Shown: positions 1 through 5,473 of the stretch, in pieces
Position numbering within the stretch: position 1 is the stretch's first letter
How the letters are laid out: every line of letters starts with the position of its first letter
Assembly: GCA_003530935.1 (NCBI GenBank)
Contig: DPEO01000104.1
Coordinates: 1-7,634, forward strand
Origin: Desulfomicrobiaceae bacterium
GTDB taxonomy: Bacteria; Desulfobacterota; Desulfovibrionia; Desulfovibrionales; Desulfomicrobiaceae
Reading direction: 5' to 3'
Length of the DNA stretch: 7,634 nucleotides
Program-made: the position numbers and the translations under genes
Notes under the pieces: model-generated
Seen by the model: only the letters and a program-made list of their open reading frames with translations
The model's database searches: none
Told to the model about the DNA's origin: nothing

Positions 1-884
1 GCCGGCGAGGTGGGGGTCACCCGCAAGTCGTACACCCCCACCGCCGTAGCCCCTACCAAGGCAATGGCCCCGGAAAGGTCCGCCTTGCCGTCGAGCACGT
101 CCGCCACGCTGACCCGACGAAATGTCCCCTCTGGCCCGTAATATGGAATACGCATACGGCCCCACGCATCCAGCGGGACGAAGCGATCCCCCAAAACCAA
201 GCCTTGGCCGGCGACGTACTGGATCCTCCCCTCGGGAAGGCCCCAATACACGGCTGCGGCCCGCACCGCCACCGACGGCTGGAAATATCCCTCATGGGCC
301 ACGACGGCCAGCTCGTGGCGCAGCACGCCGTCGGCATCAGGCAGCATATTGATATGCCCCAGGGCCATGGCCTGATCCACCAGTTCCGGCCGTGGCACCA
401 ACGCGCCTCGTGCCTGGATGGGAGGATAGCGGCGCAGATGCTCCAGGTTGCTGACCCGAAGGGGACTCATTTGTGCCACCACGGAAGTGTCCTGATCGGG
501 ATGGTCGGCCTCGAAATCGAAGGCCAGGGGGAGGATGGCATTGCCAGAACGCTCCAAGGCCGCAGCCAGTTCGGCATCTCCTTGGGCGGCTTCGCTCCAA
601 ATGATATCGTACACCACAAGCTCCGCGCCGGCGCGAGTCAGGGCGTCCACCACCCGGGCCATAGTAGACCTGGACCACGGCCAGCGGCCCAGACGTTGGA
701 TGCTCTTTTCGTCAATGGCCACGATGACCACCGACGGTGGGGCAGAGATCGGTCCGCGCCACCGCAAGCGATAGTCGCCCAACCATTCGTCGAGATTTTC
801 CACGACCTGCGGCCGCCACACGGCAAGCAGCACCCCCAAGGCCACGACCCCCAAGCCGATGATCACCCGCCGCCACCGTCCCAT
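1..884 (-). CDS. CHASE2-domain sensor protein, 3' part beyond window
   Basis: The frame is open from an ATG at 884 to the window edge (294 full codons). A membrane helix lies at about residues 7-23 (IIGLGVVALGVLLAV), followed by a long region matching CHASE2, an extracytoplasmic sensor domain. Family-like stretches are VVIVAIDEKSIQRLGRWPW (52-70), LGHINMLPDADGVLRHE (175-191) and LVGATAVGVYDLRVTPTSP (276-294). CHASE2 is usually followed by about three membrane helices and then a nucleotide cyclase, histidine kinase or other output domain. That part is missing here, so the enzymatic activity is unknown; an adenylate/guanylate cyclase is a common outcome. An ATG at 896 is in frame, but the ATG at 884 has GGAGG five bases upstream and is preferred. 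The gene lies downstream of the tRNA-Arg gene on the same strand, with two terminators between them. The ligand is not predictable. Confidence 0.88.
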   Translation of the reverse strand, partial: MGRWRRVIIGLGVVALGVLLAVWRPQVVENLDEWLGDYRLRWRGPISAPPSVVIVAIDEKSIQRLGRWPWSRSTMARVVDALTRAGAELVVYDIIWSEAAQGDAELAAALERSGNAILPLAFDFEADHPDQDTSVVAQMSPLRVSNLEHLRRYPPIQARGALVPRPELVDQAMALGHINMLPDADGVLRHELAVVAHEGYFQPSVAVRAAAVYWGLPEGRIQYVAGQGLVLGDRFVPLDAWGRMRIPYYGPEGTFRRVSVADVLDGKADLSGAIALVGATAVGVYDLRVTPTSP

Positions 885-935
885 ATGCGCCTCCATGCTC
901 TATGCATCCCCCTGATCCATGCCGAAGAAGCGCAC

Positions 936-960
936 AAAAAAAAAGGCCCCACCGCCTTTT
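936..960 (-). terminator. Short intrinsic terminator upstream of CHASE2 gene
   Basis: On the minus strand AAAAGGC pairs with GCCTTTT around a 6-base loop (941-960) and runs into nine T residues (936-944). The stem is only 7 bp and AT-heavy at its base, but the T-run is long. It lies 51 bases before the CHASE2 start and about 80 bases beyond the stronger tRNA terminator. It is either a backup terminator for the tRNA transcript or an attenuator in the CHASE2 leader. No clear promoter is visible between it and the CHASE2 start. Confidence 0.6.
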
Positions 961-1021
961 GACGTTGGAGTCCTGCGCCGATACAGACACGCCTGCCGCC
1001 CTGCCCCCGGGAAACGCGGCC

Positions 1022-1036
1022 AGCGCGGCGCGCGCT
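1022..1036. repeat. Small GC-only inverted repeat
   Basis: AGCGCG and CGCGCT are perfect inverted arms separated by GCG. The repeat directly follows the T-run of the tRNA terminator. It could fold into a 6-bp hairpin, but no function can be assigned. It may be chance in GC-rich intergenic DNA. Confidence 0.4.
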
Positions 1037-1037
1037 C

Positions 1038-1074
1038 AAAAACAAAGCGGGTCACAGCCAACGCTGCAACCCGC
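1038..1074 (-). terminator. Strong intrinsic terminator of tRNA-Arg
   Basis: Read on the minus strand, the arm GCGGGTTGCAGC pairs with GCTGTGACCCGC around the loop GTTG. This gives 12 pairs, two of them G-T wobbles (1047-1074). TTTGTTTTT follows directly (1038-1046). The hairpin starts 10 bases after the tRNA CCA end, which fits a single-gene tRNA transcript. Confidence 0.9.
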
Positions 1075-1084
1075 GAAAAAAACC

Positions 1085-1161
1085 TGGTGCGCAATGCAGG
1101 AATCGAACCTGCGACCTTTAGCTCCGGAGGCTAACGCTCTATCCAACTGAGCTAATTGCGC
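1085..1161 (-). tRNA. tRNA-Arg (anticodon CCG), CCA encoded
   Basis: The complete cloverleaf is 77 bases. The acceptor GCGCAAT pairs with ATTGCGC. The D arm is GCTC/GAGC with a 9-base loop. The anticodon arm is TTAGC/GCTAA with loop CTCCGGA, giving anticodon CCG (1125-1127), which reads the Arg codon CGG. The variable loop is AGGTC and the T arm is GCAGG/CCTGC with loop TTCGATT. The discriminator is A and the CCA is encoded (1085-1087). All stems are fully paired. The gene stands alone, with its own promoter upstream and a strong hairpin terminator 10 bases downstream. Short open frames crossing it (for example one reading ...QLDRALASGAKGRRFDSC) are the usual false ORFs over tRNA genes. Confidence 0.97.
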
Positions 1162-1172
1162 ACGGGAGAAGC

Positions 1173-1202
1173 TCTCTAAGAAGGAGACCGCACTCTTGTC
1201 AA
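1173..1202 (-). promoter_or_regulatory. Sigma-70-type promoter of tRNA-Arg
   Basis: On the minus strand a perfect -35 box TTGACA (1202-1197) is followed by an 18-base spacer and a weak -10 box TAGAGA (1178-1173, three of six consensus bases). Initiation about seven bases later would leave only a few leader bases before the tRNA 5' end at 1161. The -35 box overlaps the TTG start codon of the divergent ubiX gene (1196-1198), and the spacer contains the ubiX ribosome site. Confidence 0.65.
1181..1186 (+). promoter_or_regulatory. Ribosome binding site that fixes the ubiX TTG start
   Basis: AAGGAG lies nine bases before the TTG at 1196. The next in-frame candidates, TTG at 1208 and ATG at 1211, are 21 and 24 bases away from it, too far for normal use. 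This favours initiation at TTG. Confidence 0.7.
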
Positions 1203-1801
1203 GCACATTGATGATCCGACGCATTCTTCTGGCCATCACCGGCGCCAGCGCCATGCCCTATGCCCAGGCCCTCGCCGAAGTACTCGGAGCCCACCCCCGG
1301 GTGGAGCTCCATGGCATCATCTCCCCTGGGGGCCGGCTGGTGCTCCAGCACGAAGGCCCGCCCCAGGAAGCGATCACCCGACACTTTGCCGCCGTCCACG
1401 AAGCGCATGATCTCGCCGCGCCGCCATCGAGCGGCTCCTGGATGCATCACGGCATGATCATCTGCCCGTGTTCCATGGCCACCCTCGGGGCTCTTGCTTC
1501 AGGCGCGGGCCGCAACCTGGTGCACCGGGCCGCGGACGTCACCCTCAAGGAACGCCGCCCCCTCATCCTGGTTCCCCGGGAAACGCCGCTTGCGGAAATC
1601 CATCTGCGCAACCTCCTGCGCCTTGGCCGCATGGGAGCGGTCATCATGCCTCCCTGCCCTGGATTTTACCACCACCCCCGCACCATCGAGGACCTCACCC
1701 GCACCTTTGCAGGACGGGTCCTGGACCAACTGGGCCTGCCCCATGATCTCGCGCCTCGCTGGGGCGAACCCGAACTTGCCCCGCAGGAGGCTTCCTGCTA
1801 G
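1196..1801 (+). CDS. ubiX: UbiX/Pad1-family flavin prenyltransferase
   Basis: A cytosolic flavoprotein of 201 residues, near the usual family length. UbiX enzymes join dimethylallyl phosphate to reduced FMN to make prenylated FMN, the cofactor of UbiD-type decarboxylases used in quinone and aromatic-acid pathways. Visible family motifs are the N-terminal Rossmann segment ITGASAMPYA (14-23), SSGSWMHHGMIICPCSM (78-94), RAADVTLKERRPL (111-123), RETPLAEIHLRN (128-139) and PPCPGFYHHP (152-161). The usual GASG of the FMN loop reads GASA here; the other motifs are intact, so activity is expected. The start is TTG, chosen for its AAGGAG ribosome site. It is probably the first gene of an operon with the M50 and trpS genes (11-base gap to the next gene). 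Its own promoter would have to overlap the tRNA gene. No UbiD partner lies in the window. Confidence 0.92.
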   Translation: MSSTLMIRRILLAITGASAMPYAQALAEVLGAHPRVELHGIISPGGRLVLQHEGPPQEAITRHFAAVHEAHDLAAPPSSGSWMHHGMIICPCSMATLGALASGAGRNLVHRAADVTLKERRPLILVPRETPLAEIHLRNLLRLGRMGAVIMPPCPGFYHHPRTIEDLTRTFAGRVLDQLGLPHDLAPRWGEPELAPQEASC

Positions 1802-1812
1802 CCCGCCTTCCC

Positions 1813-2454
1813 ATGGACGAACTCGCTGCAACCATTCAGCATCTGGCCATCATGGCCGTGCCGTTTCTCGTGGGCATCACCTGCCATGAAGTGGCCCACG
1901 GATGGGTCTCGTACCTTCTGGGGGATCCCACGCCCAGGCTGGCCGGCCGCCTCACGGCCAACCCCTTGCGCCACCTCGACCCCCTGGGGACCCTCGCCCT
2001 TGTACTCACCCAGGCCATCGGCTGGGCCAAGCCGGTGCCCGTGGACCCACGCTACTACGCCTCCCCGCGCCGGGACATGGTGCTCGTGGCCCTGGCTGGC
2101 CCTGCGGCTAATCTCGTCGTGGCGTTTGCTTTCGCACTCCTGTTTTGGGGGCTCGAAAGCCTGCCCGTCGATTGGAGCACCCCCCAGGCGGCCTTTTGGG
2201 GCCGCCCCCTGGCCGGCATCGCCCTCGCCGGGGTCTCCATCAACGTCGCCTTAGCGGTCTTCAACCTCCTGCCGATCCCACCTCTCGACGGCAGCAAGGT
2301 CGTCGCCTGGCTCTTACCGCCCCACCTGGCAACCCAGTACCTTCGTTGGGAGCGCTTCGGCTTCATCGCCATCCTCATCCTCGCCATGACCGGAGCCCTC
2401 TCGTTCGTCATCCGTCCTGCCCTGCGCCTGGCGCAGGCACTTTTGTTGGCATAA
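1813..2454 (+). CDS. Site-2 protease family (M50) membrane metalloprotease
   Basis: This 213-residue integral membrane protein belongs to peptidase family M50, which includes intramembrane zinc proteases. The zinc motif HEVAH is at residues 25-29 inside the first hydrophobic segment (about 8-30). It is followed by RLTANPLRHLDPLGT (46-60), AGPAANL (95-101) and NLLPIPPLDG (151-160), whose Asp159 is the expected third zinc ligand. Further hydrophobic segments lie at about 88-113, 132-158 and 182-205. There is no PDZ domain, so it is the small cytosolic-face-like subgroup (YwhC/Rip-like) rather than RseP. The substrate is unknown. Spacing to ubiX is 11 bases and to trpS 12 bases, suggesting co-transcription. 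The ATG start lacks a close ribosome site; an AGGAGG at 1785-1790 is 22 bases away, so translation may be coupled to ubiX. Confidence 0.9.
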   Translation: MDELAATIQHLAIMAVPFLVGITCHEVAHGWVSYLLGDPTPRLAGRLTANPLRHLDPLGTLALVLTQAIGWAKPVPVDPRYYASPRRDMVLVALAGPAANLVVAFAFALLFWGLESLPVDWSTPQAAFWGRPLAGIALAGVSINVALAVFNLLPIPPLDGSKVVAWLLPPHLATQYLRWERFGFIAILILAMTGALSFVIRPALRLAQALLLA

Positions 2455-2466
2455 GGAAAACACCGC

Positions 2467-3468
2467 ATGAAAACCGTACTCACCGGCATCACCACCACAG
2501 GCACACCCCATTTGGGCAACTACGTGGGCGCCATCCGCCCTGCCATCGCGGAAAGCCGCGACCCCGATACCCGCTCCTTTCTCTTCCTGGCGGACCTCCA
2601 CGCCCTCATCAAATGCCACGATCCCCAACAGGTGCATCAGTCCACCCTCGAGGTGGCTGCCACCTGGCTTGCCTTGGGCCTTGACCCAGATGTGATCACC
2701 TTCTACCGCCAATCCGACATCCCGGAAATCCCCCAGCTCACCTGGATTCTCACCTGCATGACCGCCAAAGGGCTCATGAACCGGGCCCACGCCTACAAGG
2801 CCGCGGTCCAGGCCAATGAAGAAGAGCGCTGCGCCGATCCCGACGCCGGCATCACCATGGGGCTCTACTGCTATCCCATTCTCATGGCTGCAGATATCCT
2901 CATGTTCAACGCACACGTCGTCCCGGTGGGCAAGGATCAGGTGCAACATTTGGAAATGACACGGGACATCGCCCAGCGCTTCAATCACCACTATGGTGAG
3001 CACTTCGTACTCCCGGAAGCGCGCGTGGATGAATCGGTGGCCGTGCTGGTGGGCCTCGATGGCCGCAAAATGAGCAAAAGCTACAACAATTACATCCCGC
3101 TTTTCGTCCCGCAAAAGACCCTGCGCAAGATGATCATGCGCATGGTGACCAATTCTCAGGGCCCGGACGAGCCCAAAGATCCCAATTGTCCCATCTTTGA
3201 AATGTACCGGGCATTCGCCACCCCAGAACAGACCGAAGACATGCGGCGCCGCTTCACCGAAGGCATCGCCTGGGGAACCGTCAAGCAGGAACTCTTCGAA
3301 CTCATCGATGCAGAACTCGCGGAGCCGCGCCGACGCTACGAGGAGTTGATGCGGCATCCTGAGCATATTGAAGCAATCCTTCAAAAAGGCGCGGCAAAGG
3401 CGCGGGAAGTCAGCGCCCCGTTTCTTGCGCGCATCAAACGCGCCGTGGGCATCGCCGCTTTGGGATAG
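2467..3468 (+). CDS. trpS: Tryptophan--tRNA ligase
   Basis: The 333-residue class Ic aminoacyl-tRNA synthetase charges tRNA-Trp in the cytosol. The N-terminus (residues 1-20) carries TGTPHLGNY, the HIGH signature in its PHLGN form. Other features are FLFLADLHALI (39-49), GLYCYPILMAADIL (132-145), a GKDQVQHLEMTRDIA segment (155-169) and the KMSKS loop, present exactly as KMSKS at 201-205. The C-terminal helical region binds the anticodon. The HIGH and KMSKS motifs are both present and the length is normal, so the protein should be functional. The ATG start has AAGGA nine bases upstream, overlapping the stop codon of the M50 gene, which points to translational coupling. M50-trpS neighbourhoods occur in several bacterial lineages. 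There is no clear terminator after it. Confidence 0.96.
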   Translation: MKTVLTGITTTGTPHLGNYVGAIRPAIAESRDPDTRSFLFLADLHALIKCHDPQQVHQSTLEVAATWLALGLDPDVITFYRQSDIPEIPQLTWILTCMTAKGLMNRAHAYKAAVQANEEERCADPDAGITMGLYCYPILMAADILMFNAHVVPVGKDQVQHLEMTRDIAQRFNHHYGEHFVLPEARVDESVAVLVGLDGRKMSKSYNNYIPLFVPQKTLRKMIMRMVTNSQGPDEPKDPNCPIFEMYRAFATPEQTEDMRRRFTEGIAWGTVKQELFELIDAELAEPRRRYEELMRHPEHIEAILQKGAAKAREVSAPFLARIKRAVGIAALG

Positions 3469-3522
3469 TCGCAGGCTTGTGCTGGCCTTTCGTCCAAAAA
3501 GCTGCTACGGGATGGACACATC

Positions 3523-3529
3523 AAGGAGG
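3523..3529 (+). promoter_or_regulatory. Strong ribosome binding site of the 204-residue protein
   Basis: AAGGAGG lies eight bases before the ATG at 3538. It is the closest match to the anti-Shine-Dalgarno sequence in the window and supports this otherwise unrecognised gene as real. Confidence 0.75.
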
Positions 3530-3537
3530 GTGATTCA

Positions 3538-4152
3538 ATGAACCTTGCCGAACACCTGGAACTGGACGACGTGGAAGAACGCCCCCGGCGGGTAATCCTC
3601 ACGGTGGCGCGGCCAGACGCCCCGCTTGAAGAAGATTTCGCCAAACTGGCGCAGCGTCTTGCCCCAGAGCGGCTTTCCGATTCCGAAGTGGAAGCCATCT
3701 TGAGCGCATCTGCCCCGCAGATGGAAGCCTCCCTGCAAGAGGAGGCGCCTTCACCCGAAGAACGCCTCGTCCCCCAACCAGAGACGGGATTTCCTTGGAG
3801 TAAAGCAGCGCTTTTTGCATCCCTGACCTTCATCGTGCTCCTGGCCGCCGCGTACATGCACCTCCACACCGGGGTGCAACGCCTGACGGATGAGCTCCAC
3901 GACCTGGCCGCCATCAAAGGACACGTAACCCGCCTGGACACCAAGATGGGCATCCTGGAAACCAAGGTGGCGGATCTGGAAACCCTGCCCACCAAGACCA
4001 GGGCGGCCTTGCTCTCTTCCATCCTGCAGGAAATGGCGCAAAAGACCCAGTACATGTCCGAGCAGATGTTCACCCCGGACCAGCAGGACAAGCTGCTGCG
4101 GGCCAAAGAGCTCGTCCAGCAGGTGCAAACGGAACTCGGCGCCACCCACTAA
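3538..4152 (+). CDS. Unrecognised single-pass membrane protein with coiled coil
   Basis: I do not recognise this 204-residue protein. The N-terminal part (1-86) is acidic and probably cytoplasmic, with a helical stretch around DAPLEEDFAKLAQRL and ending in a Pro/Glu-rich linker. One membrane helix follows at about 88-106 (SKAALFASLTFIVLLAAAY). The C-terminal half (about 110-150) has heptad-like leucine/isoleucine spacing (VQRLTDELHDLAAIKGHV, then RLDTKMGILETKVADLETL) typical of a coiled coil. A charged helical tail contains TPDQQDKLLRAKELV. There is no signal-peptide cleavage site and no cysteine. A bitopic scaffold or anchor is possible, but this is inference. It has a very strong ribosome site and codon use like its neighbours, and ends 26 bases before a good terminator. 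It lies 69 bases after trpS, so it may share that transcript. Confidence 0.8.
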   Translation: MNLAEHLELDDVEERPRRVILTVARPDAPLEEDFAKLAQRLAPERLSDSEVEAILSASAPQMEASLQEEAPSPEERLVPQPETGFPWSKAALFASLTFIVLLAAAYMHLHTGVQRLTDELHDLAAIKGHVTRLDTKMGILETKVADLETLPTKTRAALLSSILQEMAQKTQYMSEQMFTPDQQDKLLRAKELVQQVQTELGATH

Positions 4153-4178
4153 CCGGATTTCCCGAAAGTTTTCCCTGA

Positions 4179-4210
4179 CGTGCGCCTCTTTGGGGGCGCA
4201 CGCTGTTTTT
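4179..4210 (+). terminator. Intrinsic terminator between 204-residue gene and ylqF
   Basis: A stem of about 10 bp (CGTGCGCCTC with GGGGGCGCACG, including one G-T pair) closes a 4-base TTTG loop at 4179-4202. CTG and then TTTTT follow (4206-4210). The ylqF ribosome site GAGG begins at 4211, directly after the T-run, leaving no room for a separate ylqF promoter downstream of it. Confidence 0.85.
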
Positions 4211-4218
4211 GAGGTCCT

Positions 4219-5046
4219 ATGCAATCGATTCAATGGTTCCCTGGACACATGCACCGCACCCGTCGACAACTGGCGGAGCTGCTGCCCAAGACCGACGTGG
4301 TCATCGAAATACTCGACGCCCGCTTACCCGCGGCGAGCCGCAATCCCCTGCTCCACCAGCTTCGCGGCGCCAAGCCCTGCGTGGTCGTGCTCAATAAAAG
4401 CGACTTGGCAGACCCCGGCGTGACCCGGGCATGGGTGCGCCATTGGCGAGACCACGACCTCGACGTCCTTCCCCTCGTGGCCTCAGACCCCAAAGCCAGC
4501 CGCGGCGTCCTGCAGGCCGCCCGTACCCTTGCGCCGCCGCGCAACTTCCGCATGCGGCCCCTCGTGCTCCTCATCGCCGGCATCCCCAATGTGGGCAAAT
4601 CGACGCTCCTCAACACCCTGGCCGGCCGCAAGGTCTCTTTGGCCGCGGACAAAGCCGCCATCACCCGCGCTCCCAAACGCATCCATTTGGACGAGGAAAC
4701 CACCCTCTACGACACCCCCGGGGTACTTTGGCCCAAATTGGAAGACCAGCACGACGCCCTGCTTTTGGCCGCCTCGGGCGCCATCCGCGAAACCGCTCTC
4801 GACTTATGGACCGTGGCTGTCGGCGCAGTGGCGCTTCTGCAACAATACTACCCGGAACGCCTCAAGACCCGCTATGGGATTACCGGCGATGGCACACCGG
4901 AGGAATTTCTTTGGAACGTCGGAAAACGACGGGGCTGCCTGCGCGCCGGGGGTGTAGTGGATGAAGAAAAGGCCGCCCAAGTGCTCTTAGGCGACCTTCG
5001 CAGCGGAAAACTTGGACGGATCAGTTTTCAAAAACCGCCTGCCTAG
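4219..5046 (+). CDS. ylqF: Ribosome biogenesis GTPase YlqF/RbgA
   Basis: This 275-residue protein is a circularly permuted GTPase. The G motifs run in the order G4 NKSD (59-62), G5-like region near 87-90, G1 GIPNVGKST (121-129), G2 threonine near 149 in AAITRAPK, and G3 DTPG (165-168). The N-terminus QWFPGHMHRTRRQL (5-18) and the ILDARLPAASRNP block (31-43) are hallmarks of YlqF/RbgA, which acts in late 50S subunit assembly. The C-terminal helical domain (about 205-272, with PEEFLWNVGKRRGCL) contacts rRNA. All GTP-binding motifs are intact. The ATG has GAGG four bases upstream, right after a terminator T-run. Its stop overlaps that of the convergent Rrf2 gene by four bases. Confidence 0.95.
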   Translation: MQSIQWFPGHMHRTRRQLAELLPKTDVVIEILDARLPAASRNPLLHQLRGAKPCVVVLNKSDLADPGVTRAWVRHWRDHDLDVLPLVASDPKASRGVLQAARTLAPPRNFRMRPLVLLIAGIPNVGKSTLLNTLAGRKVSLAADKAAITRAPKRIHLDEETTLYDTPGVLWPKLEDQHDALLLAASGAIRETALDLWTVAVGAVALLQQYYPERLKTRYGITGDGTPEEFLWNVGKRRGCLRAGGVVDEEKAAQVLLGDLRSGKLGRISFQKPPA

Positions 5047-5058
5047 CCTTTTCGGCGG
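5030..5058 (-). terminator. Possible terminator of the Rrf2 gene within the ylqF end
   Basis: On the minus strand CCGCC (5058-5054) pairs with GGCGG (5039-5035) and TTTTT follows (5034-5030). The loop of 14 bases contains the shared CTAG stop palindrome. The stem is short and the loop long, and alternative GCC/GGC pairings inside it compete, so this is only a plausible signal. It is the only candidate terminator for the minus-strand signalling cluster. Confidence 0.4.
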
Positions 5059-5459
5059 ATGAGATCGCTTAAGCGATACGAATCGAGGGTTTGCATCAAG
5101 ACATTGGACGCCTCGATCCACACAAATTGGGTGACGCATTCTCCGGCCAAGGTGCATTCGCCGCACAAGCGCTCGCCGTCCGAGCAACTGGAAATGAGGA
5201 GGCGCTCTTCCAGAGCGCGCACCACATCCCCCACGGTGATCTCGTCGGCGGATTTGGCCAGCCGATGCCCACCGAACGGTCCGCGCTTACTTTGAATAAG
5301 ACCACTCTGCCGCAGGCCGGTTACAAGTTTTTCCAAATATTTCTGAGAAATATTTTGCCGCGCGGCAATATCGGACGTACTTACCCACCCTGCGTCCTGG
5401 TGTAAGGCAATGTCGAGAAGCAGCCGGGTGCCGTAGCGACTGCGAGTGGTCAAACGCAT
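5043..5459 (-). CDS. Rrf2-family regulator with a four-cysteine cluster
   Basis: A DNA-binding winged-helix protein of 138 residues from the preferred start. The N-terminus MRLTTRSRYGTRLLLDIALH, helix region ISQKYLEKLVTGLRQSGLI, wing GPFGGHRLAK and the tail segment DEITVGDVVRALEE follow Rrf2/IscR. Four cysteines in SCSDGERLCGECTLAGEC (spacing C-x6-C-x2-C-x5-C, residues 92, 99, 102, 108) suit an Fe-S cluster or redox switch; iron-sulfur binding is typical of the family but not proven here. The ATG at 5459 has GGAG eight bases upstream and gives the usual family N-terminus. An ATG at 5477 (six residues longer) overlaps the kinase stop as ATGA and could be used by coupling. Other Rrf2 members control Fe-S assembly, cysteine metabolism or the hmc operon. 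Confidence 0.93.
   Translation of the reverse strand: MRLTTRSRYGTRLLLDIALHQDAGWVSTSDIAARQNISQKYLEKLVTGLRQSGLIQSKRGPFGGHRLAKSADEITVGDVVRALEERLLISSCSDGERLCGECTLAGECVTQFVWIEASNVLMQTLDSYRLSDLIRRKG
5064..5077. repeat. Perfect 14-bp palindrome inside the Rrf2 gene
   Basis: ATCGCTTAAGCGAT reads the same on both strands and codes the RLSD region near the Rrf2 C-terminus. It could be chance or an autoregulatory operator. Its position inside the 3' coding end argues for chance. Confidence 0.35.
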
Positions 5460-5473
5460 GCGCCCATCTCCAT

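Noticed and set aside
204..962. Plus-strand open frame of 252 codons antisense to CHASE2
   Set aside because: Composition is Pro/His/Arg-rich with no known motif, and the opposite strand carries a clear CHASE2 protein. It is a GC-rich shadow frame.
1085..1161. tRNA-Arg as an integration site for a mobile element
   Set aside because: No second copy of the tRNA 3' end, integrase gene or element-like cargo is visible in the window.
1036..1254. Minus-strand frame reading ...QLDRALASGAKGRRFDSC
   Set aside because: This is the typical false ORF over a tRNA gene. The same applies to the plus-strand frame ending in MQESNLRPLAPEANALSN.
2314..3384. Minus-strand open frame of 356 codons inside trpS
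   Set aside because: It is antisense to an intact trpS with all catalytic motifs and resembles no family. The length comes from codon bias in the opposite frame.
3469..3537. Promoter or terminator between trpS and the 204-residue gene
   Set aside because: I found no convincing -35/-10 pair, sigma-54 site or hairpin with a T-run. Only the ribosome site is clear.
3381..4145. Minus-strand frame of 254 codons over the 204-residue gene
   Set aside because: It is Ser/Arg-rich with no motif and lacks a ribosome site, while the plus-strand gene has AAGGAGG and a coherent membrane helix.
5064..5077. Perfect palindrome as an Rrf2 operator
   Set aside because: It lies in the last codons of the gene, away from any start site, and Rrf2 operators usually lie near promoters. 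Chance is more likely.
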